Shown here piece by piece: positions 8,594 through 17,319 of a stretch of 64,000 nt of DNA. A program made the position numbers and the translations under genes. The stretch's first letter is position 1; the number at the start of each line of letters is the position of its first letter. Below the pieces are notes generated by a model. It was not told where the DNA came from and did no database searches. It worked only from the letters and a program-made list of their open reading frames with translations. Source of the stretch: G963665975 sp963665975 (GTDB taxonomy: Bacteria > Bacteroidota > Rhodothermia > Rhodothermales > Bin80); assembly GCA_963665975.1 (NCBI GenBank), contig OY762508.1, positions 310,001 through 374,000 on the forward strand. The letters are read 5' to 3'.

Positions 8594-11500
8594 ATGAGAA
8601 CACTATCCCGGATCCTGCAGGTCCGCCTGCATTACGTTTGGAAAGTCTTGCTAGTGGCCGTGACCGGGTTCCCAGCTATGGCTATGGCTCTGGCCCAGGA
8701 GCCGCCGGCGTACGCGCCCAACGTCGTCGTCGTGCAGTTTGAACCAGGGATTGTCATCGGGGAAACAGCCGCCAAGGCAGGCTTGCAGGCGTTTGACCGC
8801 ATAGCGTCCGCATTTGACGTGCACACCATCGAACGCGCGTTCCCGTTTCTGGATCACGTGCTGCCCACGCCGAAGACCGCACGCAATCTCGCCGCGCTTA
8901 GTCGCACGTACTATGTCCGGTACAGTGCTGACGATGATCCCGATCGTGTAGCAAGGGAGCTGGCGTTGGCGCCAAGGGTAGCCTATGCCGAACCTGTTCT
9001 TGTCAACCGCCTGCATGCACCTGACAGCAAAGTTGTGCCTAATGACTCTTTATACAGCGACCAGACGTATCTCAGACACCTACGTCTCCCGGAGGCCTGG
9101 GACATCGTCAAGGCAGAGGACAGCAGTCCGCCGGTCGTCATCGCGATTGTAGACGGCGGCGGGGATTGGCAACATGAGGATCTTCTGGCTAACGTGTGGA
9201 CCAATGCGAATGAAATTCCTGACAACGGTGTAGACGACGATGCCAACGGCTTCATCGATGATGTGCATGGCGTCAATTTTGCCAATGAAGATGATACCAA
9301 CAACGACCCGACAGGGCAGCCACAGACGCCGGGCAATGCATGGCACGGTACAGCGGTTGCAGGCGCGGCGAGTGCCGTGACCGACAACAGCACAGGTCTG
9401 GCCGGTGCAGCCTGGAATGCCAAACTCATGCACATCAATGCAGGGTGCACCAATGAAGAGTTCATCTGTTATGGTTACGAGGGCGTACTGTACGCTGCCG
9501 CGAATGGTGCCGACATCATAAATGCAAGCTGGGGTGCTTATCTGTTCGGTGATGCTCAAGAAGAGTTTCAAATGATTGATGAGGCCCTGGACCTCGCCAC
9601 CGAAATGGGCGCGCTGGTGGTGGTGGCGGCAGGCAATGAAAACAGTAATAGCGATGTTTTTCCCAACTATCCCACCAATCATCCTCGTGTACTCTCTGTT
9701 GGTGCGACGGCCAGGGATTCGCGCAGAAGGACGGGTTCTTCGAATTACGGGCTGAGGGTGAGCGTCTTTGCACCCGGTGCAGACATCATTACTACAGCAC
9801 CGGACGGAGCATACAATCCAGCAAGCGGCACCTCATTTGCCTCGCCGCTGGTAAGCGGAATAGCCGCCTTGGTGCTGACCCGGTATCCGAGTATCTCTGC
9901 GGATGCGTTGCGGGAGCAGATTCGACTCTCAAGCGAGAATATGGATGCGGAGAACCCGAATTTTGCCGGACGTCTGGGACGGGGGTTCGTCAATGCCGAG
10001 GCGGCGCTACAAACGCCTGCGTTTCCGGCTGTACGCCTGCGACGCTGGTCGCAGAGCGACACCGACGGCGATGGCCTGATTACTTCAGGAGAAGAGGTGA
10101 CGATCACGGCTACGGTAGTCAATCACCTGGCTGATGCCCGGCAGCTGACCATAGGACTGGCGGCGGCCGAATCGTATCCGTTTCTGGATGTGTCGATGGC
10201 GGAGCATACCGTCGGCAATCTGGCCAGTGGTGATTCCACCGACGTGACGCTCCGGTTTACGGTGGCCTCGGATGCACCAGCAAATCAAAGGGTACGCCTA
10301 TCCCTGCGAATTCGCGACGGGGCATTCGTGGATCATGCAGATCAGCTCTCTTTAGGCATAAACGTGTCGTACGAGTCGTTACATGCCGCCCTAAGTGCGT
10401 TTTACGTGTCCGCCGGCGGCGACAACTGGGATGACAATACCGGATGGGATACCACAATGGTACCCACTCCGAGCCAGTTGACTCAGTGGTATGGAGTTCT
10501 CACCAGTGAAGGATTCCTGATAGGGCTCAGCCTGGCAGAAAACAATCTGACGGGGACGCTACCGGCTGAGCTGGGCGAAATCTCGTCATTACAAGAGTTG
10601 TGGCTGGCGTTCAACTCCCTTTCCGGTGCGATTCCCACCGAGCTAGGCAACCTCTCACAGTTGCAAATCCTGTCTCTTTGGAGTAATTCCCTTTCGGGCG
10701 CGATCCCCGCTGAGCTGGGGAGCCTCTCGCAGTTGCAACGGCTGGAGCTGCACCGCAATTCTCTTTCGGGTGCGATTCCCGTTGAGCTGGGCAACCTCTC
10801 ACAGTTGCAATTGCTGTATTTGTCGGACAATACGCTTTCGGCTGCGATTCCCGCCGAACTGGGCAACCTCTCGCAGTTGCAAGCGCTGTTGCTGCACAAC
10901 AATTCCCTTTCGGGCGCGATCCCCGCTGAGCTAGGCAACCTCTCACAGTTGCATGCGCTGAGGCTCCACAACAATTCTCTTTCGGGCGTGATCCCCGCTG
11001 CTTTGGGCAACCTCTCGCAGTTGCAAGCGCTGTATTTGTCGGACAACGCTTTGACGGGAATGCTGCCGAGAAATCTTATGCGACTGGCGAATCTGCAGGA
11101 GCTGCATTTTGACGGCCAGGACCTCTGTGCGCCAGGGGATGCTGCGTTTCAGGCGTGGCTAGACGGTATCCCGGATGTAAGGGGCCCGACCTGTAGTGGA
11201 CTCCATTTTGCAGACAACGTGCCAGACCAGTCGTTTGCGCGCGCGCAGCTCATTGCCCCACTCGTCTTGCCAGAAGCGGTTGGGGGAGTGTCGCCAATTG
11301 ACTATTCGGTGACGCCCGCACTGCCGGAAGGATTAGTCTTTGACGCTTCTAACCGCACGATCAGCGGGACACCAATGGTGATCACGCCACCTACGCCCTT
11401 TACGTACAAGGCCGCCGATGTGAACGGGGCAACCGACAGTCTGACCTTCAGCATCGAGGTGTATGGTACGGTCACCGTCGAGCATAAAGCCTTGCCGGAG

Positions 11501-11776
11501 GCGTTTGTCTTGCACGGCAACTATCCAAATCCCTTCCGGCACTCCACGCGTCTGCTGATTGATCTTCCGTGGCCCGCCCGTGTGACGGTTACGGTGATGG
11601 ATGTGGTGGGCCGGCGCGTACTTACGGTGCCTGCCGTTAATGTCGCAGCCGGATGGAGCCGCAGCATAGCCATGAATGTGGCGGCGATGCCCTCGGGACT
11701 GTACCTGTACCGGGTACATGCGTCATCGCCAACCGGCGATGAAGTGCACACAGGACGCTTTGTGCGCATCCGGTGA
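8594..11776 (+). CDS. Secreted subtilisin-like serine protease with leucine-rich repeats and type IX sorting domain
   Basis: This 1060-residue protein starts at ATG 8594; the frame is open from 8528, but the signal peptide (VWKVLLVAVTGFPAMAMALAQ) follows 8594. After a propeptide comes a peptidase S8 domain with Asp in AIVDGGG (about 187), His in WHGTAVAGA (about 250) and Ser in GTSFASPLVSG (about 414). A beta-sandwich linker is followed by eight 24-residue plant-type leucine-rich repeats (about 645-836) and a putative Ig-like SGTP domain. The C-terminal type A type IX sorting domain starts at NYPNPF and ends in GLYLYRV. It is probably displayed on or released from the cell surface by the PorU/PorV system encoded nearby. 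The repeats suggest protein-protein binding; the substrate is unknown. Confidence 0.92.
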   Translation: MRTLSRILQVRLHYVWKVLLVAVTGFPAMAMALAQEPPAYAPNVVVVQFEPGIVIGETAAKAGLQAFDRIASAFDVHTIERAFPFLDHVLPTPKTARNLAALSRTYYVRYSADDDPDRVARELALAPRVAYAEPVLVNRLHAPDSKVVPNDSLYSDQTYLRHLRLPEAWDIVKAEDSSPPVVIAIVDGGGDWQHEDLLANVWTNANEIPDNGVDDDANGFIDDVHGVNFANEDDTNNDPTGQPQTPGNAWHGTAVAGAASAVTDNSTGLAGAAWNAKLMHINAGCTNEEFICYGYEGVLYAAANGADIINASWGAYLFGDAQEEFQMIDEALDLATEMGALVVVAAGNENSNSDVFPNYPTNHPRVLSVGATARDSRRRTGSSNYGLRVSVFAPGADIITTAPDGAYNPASGTSFASPLVSGIAALVLTRYPSISADALREQIRLSSENMDAENPNFAGRLGRGFVNAEAALQTPAFPAVRLRRWSQSDTDGDGLITSGEEVTITATVVNHLADARQLTIGLAAAESYPFLDVSMAEHTVGNLASGDSTDVTLRFTVASDAPANQRVRLSLRIRDGAFVDHADQLSLGINVSYESLHAALSAFYVSAGGDNWDDNTGWDTTMVPTPSQLTQWYGVLTSEGFLIGLSLAENNLTGTLPAELGEISSLQELWLAFNSLSGAIPTELGNLSQLQILSLWSNSLSGAIPAELGSLSQLQRLELHRNSLSGAIPVELGNLSQLQLLYLSDNTLSAAIPAELGNLSQLQALLLHNNSLSGAIPAELGNLSQLHALRLHNNSLSGVIPAALGNLSQLQALYLSDNALTGMLPRNLMRLANLQELHFDGQDLCAPGDAAFQAWLDGIPDVRGPTCSGLHFADNVPDQSFARAQLIAPLVLPEAVGGVSPIDYSVTPALPEGLVFDASNRTISGTPMVITPPTPFTYKAADVNGATDSLTFSIEVYGTVTVEHKALPEAFVLHGNYPNPFRHSTRLLIDLPWPARVTVTVMDVVGRRVLTVPAVNVAAGWSRSIAMNVAAMPSGLYLYRVHASSPTGDEVHTGRFVRIR
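10526..11101 (+). repeat. Eight tandem 72-bp units encoding leucine-rich repeats
   Basis: Eight in-frame 72-base units inside the subtilase gene each encode a 24-residue repeat of the form LxLxxNSLSGAIPAELGNLSQLQ. The middle units are very similar at DNA level as well as protein level (shared TCTCGCAGTTGCAA blocks), suggesting expansion by recent tandem duplication and a tendency to change copy number. Confidence 0.9.
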
Positions 11777-12061
11777 CGGATCTGCTGGGGGGCTATATGG
11801 CGGTCGCAAGCCGACTTATAGTGTGTCCGGCAGAGCAGATTGTCGGTGTATGACCGGACCCGGCGGGAGCATGCGGTGCTCCGGGCGTCAATTCGGGGCT
11901 ATGCCAGGCAATGACATTGTGCCGGAAGGCTAATGTCTTACCCCATCTTCGTCACTGAACATGTTGTATATAGTGATTGCCTGGAAAAAGCCTGGGTGGC
12001 CTTGCAGATCAGCGGTAATGGGGACAAAGGCCGGACATCCAGGTGCACGCGACGCAGAATC

Positions 12062-13054
12062 TTAGGACACGCCGACGCTCATTTCCATCATGCGCTCTAT
12101 CGGCCTGAGCGCTCGCAGTCGAGTGTCCTCCGGGAGGAGTATTTCCGGCTGTTCGTGACGCAGGCAGAGATAGACCTTCTCCGCCGTATTCAGCCGCATG
12201 TGCGGGCACTGACTACAGTTACATCCGCTTTCCGGCGGCGCCGGAATGAAATGCTTGTCCGGGCAGTCCTTGCGCATCTGGTGCAAGATGCCCTCTTCGG
12301 TCGCCACGATGAACTGTTCGCAGGCACTCTCACGTGCAAAACGGCGAATACCGCTGGTGGAACCGATGTAGTCCGCATGCCGCAGGACAGCCTCTTCGCA
12401 CTCCGGATGGGCCAATACCAGCGCGTCCGGATGTCGGATCTTTAGCCCCACCAACTTTTTCTCGCTGAAGGTCTCGTGCACGATACAGACGCCATCCCAT
12501 ATGCGCATGTCGCGCCCTGTCGTCCTGGCCAGGTAGCGACCGAGATTGCGGTCGGGGGCAAAGATAATGGGCTGATCCTCCGGGATCTGCCGAATGAGAT
12601 GTTCGGCGTTCGACGATGTGCAGATAATGTCGCTCAGAGCCTTCACCGCAGCCGTACAATTGATGTACGAAATGACGGTATGGTCATCATACCGGTCGCA
12701 GAACGCGGCAAAAGCGTCCGCTGGGCAGGAATCTGCCAGGGAGCAGCCAGCATTCAGGTCCGGGAGCAGCACTTTCTTGGCGGGGTTGAGAATCTTGGCC
12801 GTTTCGGCCATGAAGTGCACGCCGGCAAACACTATGATATCCGCCTCAGTGGCTGCTGCCTGACGAGACAGTCCGAGCGAATCGCCTATGTAGTCGGCGA
12901 TGTCCTGGATGGCCGGCTCCTGGTAATAGTGCGCCAACAAGACCGCATTCTTCTCCCGCCTGAGGCGGTCGATCTCTTCGTACACGTCCAGTGCCGGATC
13001 GATCTCCTCTTCGATAAACCCTATAGCGAGATCTAGCAGGGCAAATTCTTGCAT
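12062..13054 (-). CDS. nadA: Quinolinate synthase A
   Basis: NadA condenses iminoaspartate with dihydroxyacetone phosphate to quinolinate in de novo NAD synthesis and carries a [4Fe-4S] cluster. This 330-residue protein has the family features: LLAHYYQ near the N terminus, VHFMAETAKIL, the NAGCSLADSC cysteine region, HPEC, STSG and the C-terminal CNCSQCPHM. Its length is standard. nadB and nadC are not in the window. It is the last gene of a minus-strand run, after the LolD-like ATPase with a 64-base gap, so co-transcription is possible. Confidence 0.96.
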   Translation of the reverse strand: MQEFALLDLAIGFIEEEIDPALDVYEEIDRLRREKNAVLLAHYYQEPAIQDIADYIGDSLGLSRQAAATEADIIVFAGVHFMAETAKILNPAKKVLLPDLNAGCSLADSCPADAFAAFCDRYDDHTVISYINCTAAVKALSDIICTSSNAEHLIRQIPEDQPIIFAPDRNLGRYLARTTGRDMRIWDGVCIVHETFSEKKLVGLKIRHPDALVLAHPECEEAVLRHADYIGSTSGIRRFARESACEQFIVATEEGILHQMRKDCPDKHFIPAPPESGCNCSQCPHMRLNTAEKVYLCLRHEQPEILLPEDTRLRALRPIERMMEMSVGVS

Positions 13055-13118
13055 GGCTCCTCCCCGCGTTTTCTACCTGCTTATTTATGCCCTGTGGTAC
13101 CGCAAAGTTCCGGATTTG

Positions 13119-13814
13119 CTATGCTTCGCCGGTGATCACTCCGCCCTGAATCTTCAATACGCGGTCGCAGATTCCCGCCAGGACCGGGTTATGTGTGACC
13201 ACGATGAACGTCTGGTTGTAAGTATCCCTGAGGTGCTGGATTTCCCGGAAAAGCATCTCGGCCGTCCCCGCATCCAGGTTGCCGGTTGGCTCGTCGGCAA
13301 GCACGAGTCCAGGCTCGTTCATGAGCGCGCGAGCGATCGCAACGCGCTGCTGTTCCCCTCCAGACAACGCGCTCGGGCGGTGCGAAGCGCGCGCTTCCAC
13401 GCCCAACTGTGCAAGTAGCGTCAGCGCACGAGGGCGTGCGGCAGCCACGGACTGGCCGCAGATAAGGGCCGGCATGGCAACGTTTTCCAACGCCGAGAAT
13501 TCAGGAAGCAGATGGTGAAACTGAAAAACGAAGCCTATCGACTGATTTCGAAACGCGGCGAGCGCCGCATCGTCTTGCTTGAAGATATCCTGCCCATTAT
13601 AGTGCACAGTTCCGCTGTTGGGCCTGTCGAGTGCTCCCAGAAGGTGCAGCAGCGTGCTCTTTCCTGTACCGCTCTCACCCACGATGGCTACGATTTCGCC
13701 ATGCTGCACCGTGAATGACACGCCACGAAGCACTTTCAGGCGCCTTCCCGCCCCTGTCGGGTAACTCTTCTTCAAATCAACGACATCCAGCAGAGGCTCC
13801 ATTCGTGCTTTCAT
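13119..13814 (-). CDS. lolD: ABC transporter ATP-binding protein, LolD/MacB type
   Basis: This 231-residue ABC ATPase has Walker A GESGTGKST, signature LSGGEQQR, Walker B LVLADEPTG and the HLLPEFSALENV segment typical of the LolD/FtsE/MacB group. In LolCDE the ATPase powers extraction of lipoproteins from the inner membrane. No permease gene (LolC/E) is adjacent, so the exact transporter is inferred. An internal Met at 13802 is an equally plausible start. It follows the NtrC-type regulator by 27 bases and precedes nadA, suggesting one minus-strand transcript. Confidence 0.88.
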   Translation of the reverse strand: MKARMEPLLDVVDLKKSYPTGAGRRLKVLRGVSFTVQHGEIVAIVGESGTGKSTLLHLLGALDRPNSGTVHYNGQDIFKQDDAALAAFRNQSIGFVFQFHHLLPEFSALENVAMPALICGQSVAAARPRALTLLAQLGVEARASHRPSALSGGEQQRVAIARALMNEPGLVLADEPTGNLDAGTAEMLFREIQHLRDTYNQTFIVVTHNPVLAGICDRVLKIQGGVITGEA

Positions 13815-13841
13815 TATGCTACAACCCTGAAGGGTACGGGC

Positions 13842-15227
13842 CTATTTGTCACGGCTAATTGCGTACTTGTTAATCTTGTTGTAGAGGTGGGACCGCTGGA
13901 TACCGATATATTCTGCCGTGCGGCTAATATTCCAGTCATTCTCGCGCAGCTTGTCTTCAAGAAACAGCTTTTCCGCGTGCTCCCGAAAGGCGCTGAAGCT
14001 GTCGTGTTGCCGCACGAGTCCTTCGACAGGGCTTTCGGAGAATTGACTGGGCTGCACATACGCCTCTACATCCCGTATTGTGATCTCGTGTTCCGCGCCC
14101 AGGATCAGCAAGCGCTCCGCCACGTTGTGGATTTCCCGCACGTTGCCACGCCACGGCAGTGCCCCCAGCCGTTCGAGCGCTTCGTCTGTCACTGTCTTCG
14201 GCGGCACGCCGTTTCGTCGTGCCAGACGTTGCACAAACGCTTCTAAAAGCACTGGCAGATCATCCTTGCGGACCCGCATCGGCGGCACGTGAATCAGGAT
14301 AACACTCAGGCGGTGATACAGATCTTCACGGAAGGCTCCCTTTTCGACGCAGGCTAGCAGGTCCTTGTTCGTAGCGGCAACGACACGCACATCTACACCA
14401 ATCGCGCGATTGCCGCCCACCCGGGAGATCCTGTTCTCCTGGAGCGCTCGCAGTACCTTCGCCTGCGCGAGCACGCTCATGTCACCTATCTCGTCCAGAA
14501 ACAGCGTGCCTCCGTCGGCCTGCTCGAACTTGCCAATGCGCTGCGCGGTGGCTCCAGTAAAAGAGCCTTTTTCGTGGCCAAAGAGTTCGCTCTCGATCAG
14601 CGTAGAGGGAATGGCTGCACAATTGACCTCGATTAGTGGCCCGGCATGCCGGGGACTGCGATGGTGTATCCACTTGGCGACGAGCTCCTTTCCCGTCCCT
14701 GGCTCACCGGTGATCAACACACGCGCCTCCGTTGGCGCCACACGCGCGATGGTGTCCTTGATGCGCCGGATGGCGGCGCTTTCTCCAAGAATCGGGACCA
14801 GTTCTCCTTCCCGCCGCTCGGTGAGAGACTGCCGCATGCGGCGGTTTTCAAGCACAATCTTGCCGCGATCCACCGCCGACCGAATGGTGACCAGGAGCTG
14901 GTGCAGATCAGGAGGTTTTTCAATAAAATGAAACGCCCCCACCAGGGTTGCATCTACCGCAGTCTTGATATCCGCGTGTCCGGATATCATTACAATAGGC
15001 AATTCCGGCCGTTCTTCGACCAGGATAGATAGCACCTCCAGGCCGTCGCGTCGCGGCATCTTGATGTCCAGGAGCACAACATCGTAGGACCCTTTGCGGA
15101 CCTTGTCCAGCGCCTCGTCGCCGTCCCGCGCTTCATCGACGCGCAGATCCTCATACTCCAGGATTTCTCGCAGCGTACGGCGAATGCTGGCTTCGTCGTC
15201 AACAACGAGCACCGTGGGCTTGGCCAT
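13842..15227 (-). CDS. Sigma-54-dependent response regulator, NtrC family
   Basis: This 461-residue regulator starts at ATG 15227 (MAKPTVLVVDDE); the frame is open further, but the upstream residues are outside the fold. The receiver domain (about 1-120) has the acidic pair DD and phospho-acceptor Asp54 in LLDIKMP. The AAA+ domain carries Walker A GEPGTGKE and a GSFTGA version of the GAFTGA loop that contacts sigma-54. A Fis-type helix-turn-helix (NISRTAEYIGIQRSHLYNKI) closes the protein. It should activate sigma-54 promoters when phosphorylated. No histidine kinase is encoded next to it, so its partner is elsewhere. It lies between a TPR protein and the LolD-like ATPase on one strand. Confidence 0.93.
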   Translation of the reverse strand: MAKPTVLVVDDEASIRRTLREILEYEDLRVDEARDGDEALDKVRKGSYDVVLLDIKMPRRDGLEVLSILVEERPELPIVMISGHADIKTAVDATLVGAFHFIEKPPDLHQLLVTIRSAVDRGKIVLENRRMRQSLTERREGELVPILGESAAIRRIKDTIARVAPTEARVLITGEPGTGKELVAKWIHHRSPRHAGPLIEVNCAAIPSTLIESELFGHEKGSFTGATAQRIGKFEQADGGTLFLDEIGDMSVLAQAKVLRALQENRISRVGGNRAIGVDVRVVAATNKDLLACVEKGAFREDLYHRLSVILIHVPPMRVRKDDLPVLLEAFVQRLARRNGVPPKTVTDEALERLGALPWRGNVREIHNVAERLLILGAEHEITIRDVEAYVQPSQFSESPVEGLVRQHDSFSAFREHAEKLFLEDKLRENDWNISRTAEYIGIQRSHLYNKINKYAISRDK

Positions 15228-15276
15228 AGTCGGGGCGGTCAAGTCGGCGCGCGCCTTACCTGATGACACCAGGCGC

Positions 15277-15978
15277 CTAGCGCATACCGGCGCGCGCACG
15301 GGCCAGTACGAAATCGATATCCTGGGCCTGTGTGGACTCCGGATACCTCTCTCTAATCATCTCGTAAGCATCAAATGCCTCAACGAAGTCTCCGGCTTTT
15401 TCGTAGGCGCGTCCGGCTGCCATCAGATAACCCGGAGCGTTCAGGTCGCCGTCAACGACCGCGGCCGCGCGCCGGAAGAGGTCTCCGCCCCGGGCATACT
15501 CTTCCCTGATCTCATACACTGCGGCCTGGCCGGCCAGCGCACTAGCAGCTATCAAGTCATCGTCGCCCTCGAAGGAGCGAAAATAATCGAAAGCCCGGTC
15601 AAAGTCGCCAAGTCGGAACGCGGCATCGGCAGCATAGAAGCGCGCCAGATTACCCGACGGTGTCGAGCCGTAATCTTCTAAGATCTCCACGAGGCCGGGG
15701 GCTGTTGCGGTGCCGTCCAGGGCTGCCTGGTACTCCTCGCCTTCGTAAACCAGGATAATGCCACCCAGAAGTTCTTCCGCCTGGTCCGCCCGTATCCCCT
15801 GTAGATAGTCATACCCAAAATAGCCCAGCAACAAGACGGCGATTCCAATGCCAATGCCATGGATCAGTCGCCGATAATCGTAGTACAGTTCCTGAATGCG
15901 AACCCACACCGTTGTGACCGCATCTTCACGGAGCTCCTGCCGTCGCGAAATATTCCTGGGTGCCTTGTAGGTAGCCAT
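15277..15978 (-). CDS. Membrane-anchored tetratricopeptide-repeat protein
   Basis: This 233-residue protein starts at ATG 15978 (MATYKAPRNIS). A single membrane segment (about residues 37-57, GIGIAVLLLGYFGYDYL) follows a basic N terminus, so the C-terminal domain is probably periplasmic. That domain has TPR-like helices (AADAAFRLGDFDRAFDYF, AGRAYEKAGDFVEAFDAYEMI). The architecture resembles the YfgM-like TPR_21 family, whose members act as periplasmic chaperone or scaffold proteins; that assignment is inference. The gene heads a run followed by the sigma-54 regulator 49 bases downstream. Confidence 0.75.
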   Translation of the reverse strand: MATYKAPRNISRRQELREDAVTTVWVRIQELYYDYRRLIHGIGIGIAVLLLGYFGYDYLQGIRADQAEELLGGIILVYEGEEYQAALDGTATAPGLVEILEDYGSTPSGNLARFYAADAAFRLGDFDRAFDYFRSFEGDDDLIAASALAGQAAVYEIREEYARGGDLFRRAAAVVDGDLNAPGYLMAAGRAYEKAGDFVEAFDAYEMIRERYPESTQAQDIDFVLARARAGMR

Positions 15979-16207
15979 GCTTTGCTGAAAATGATTGACA
16001 TCCCGCCGTGCCATGCGCGGTCGAATCACGGGCACCGAACTGTGGCCATGTACTCTCGCTTGCATACACGCACGGCAGCACTATGTAATGCCCGCTCGGT
16101 GTTTTCGTTTCCGCAGAGGTCCTGGGTTCTACCGGAAGCGCTTCAATTAAAGCCGTTTTCATCAAGCTCCCAAAACGTCCAGGATGATGCATGGTATTAT
16201 TTTATTG

Positions 16208-16230
16208 GCGCCGACAGATTCCGTCGGTGC
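16208..16230 (+). promoter_or_regulatory. Hairpin in the 5' leader of gap
   Basis: An 8-bp stem (GCGCCGAC paired with GTCGGTGC, one G-T pair) with a 7-base loop lies 29 bases before the gap start codon. No T-run follows, so it is not a terminator. It may stabilise the leader or mark a binding site; no function is assigned. Confidence 0.35.
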
Positions 16231-16259
16231 GTTGCTTCATTCACACCAAACACAGTCAC

Positions 16260-17267
16260 ATGGCCATCAGACTTGGAATTAATGGCTTCGGCCGGATCGG
16301 GCGCTTGGTATTGCGCGCCATACTGGAACGTGGCAGCGACAGTTTCGATGTCGTCGCGGTGAACGATCTGACGGATGCACGTACGCTTGCGCATTTGTTC
16401 AAGTATGACTCTGTCCACGGAGTCTTTCCGGGAACAGTTACGCAATCCGAGGGCTCGCTCGTTATTGACGGGACTCCTGTTCGCGTACTTAGCGAGCGGG
16501 ATCCTTCTAAACTTCCATGGGGCGCATTAGATTGCGATGTGGTCATCGAGTCCACGGGTTTTTTTCGGTCCCGCGACGCAGCGGCCCTCCACCTGAAGGC
16601 CGGTGCGAAAAAGGTGATCATTTCGGCGCCGGCCAAGGACGCGGTGGACGCCACGGTCGTGCTCGGCGTGAATGATGGCGTCCTGACGGGCAACGAGCAG
16701 GTGATCTCGAATGCGAGTTGCACCACGAACTGTCTAGCGCCGATGGTCAAGGTCCTAGACGACGCCTTTGGCGTCAAGGGCGGTCTCATGACCACTGTCC
16801 ACGCGTACACGGCAGATCAGCGGATGCAGGATGCTCCGCATTCCGACTTGCGCAGGGCGCGGGCGGCCGCAAATTCGATCGTACCCACCACGACAGGCGC
16901 CGCGAAAGCCGTAGGCCTTGTGCTTCCGCATTTGCAGGGCAAACTGGATGGCATGGCCCTCCGCGTACCGATTCCTGACGGGTCGTTGACCGATCTGACG
17001 GTCGAGGTGGAAACCGCTGCCTCCGTAGATGAGGTCAACCGTGCATTCCGTGCGGCCGCCGACGGCCCCTTAGAGGGCATTGTGCAATACTGTGAGGATC
17101 CCATCGTCTCCGTAGATATCGTGCACAATCCACATTCCATGATCTTCGACAGCCTGGCTACCATGGTGCGTGGCAATACCGTGAAAATTCTGGGCTGGTA
17201 CGATAACGAGTGGGGCTACGCCAACCGCACGGTGGACATTGCGGAGCGCCTGATGAGCCGCGCATAG
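16260..17267 (+). CDS. gap: Type I glyceraldehyde-3-phosphate dehydrogenase
   Basis: This 335-residue glycolytic enzyme oxidises glyceraldehyde-3-phosphate with phosphate to 1,3-bisphosphoglycerate. The start is ATG 16260, giving MAIRLGINGFGRIGRLV, the canonical N-terminal NAD-binding motif. The catalytic Cys lies in SNASCTTNC (about residue 153), and the C-terminal WYDNEWGY motif is present. pgk follows 52 bases downstream on the same strand, so the product and next substrate are handled by one operon. Confidence 0.97.
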   Translation: MAIRLGINGFGRIGRLVLRAILERGSDSFDVVAVNDLTDARTLAHLFKYDSVHGVFPGTVTQSEGSLVIDGTPVRVLSERDPSKLPWGALDCDVVIESTGFFRSRDAAALHLKAGAKKVIISAPAKDAVDATVVLGVNDGVLTGNEQVISNASCTTNCLAPMVKVLDDAFGVKGGLMTTVHAYTADQRMQDAPHSDLRRARAAANSIVPTTTGAAKAVGLVLPHLQGKLDGMALRVPIPDGSLTDLTVEVETAASVDEVNRAFRAAADGPLEGIVQYCEDPIVSVDIVHNPHSMIFDSLATMVRGNTVKILGWYDNEWGYANRTVDIAERLMSRA

Positions 17268-17319
17268 TCCCGGCTCAGGCCTGCAGCCGACTGTGCCGGG
17301 CGCCATACTACCGGGTACA

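Noticed and set aside
10526..11101. Possible CRISPR or non-coding tandem array
   Set aside because: The 72-base units are in frame, carry no unique spacers, and encode clear leucine-rich repeats inside the subtilase gene.
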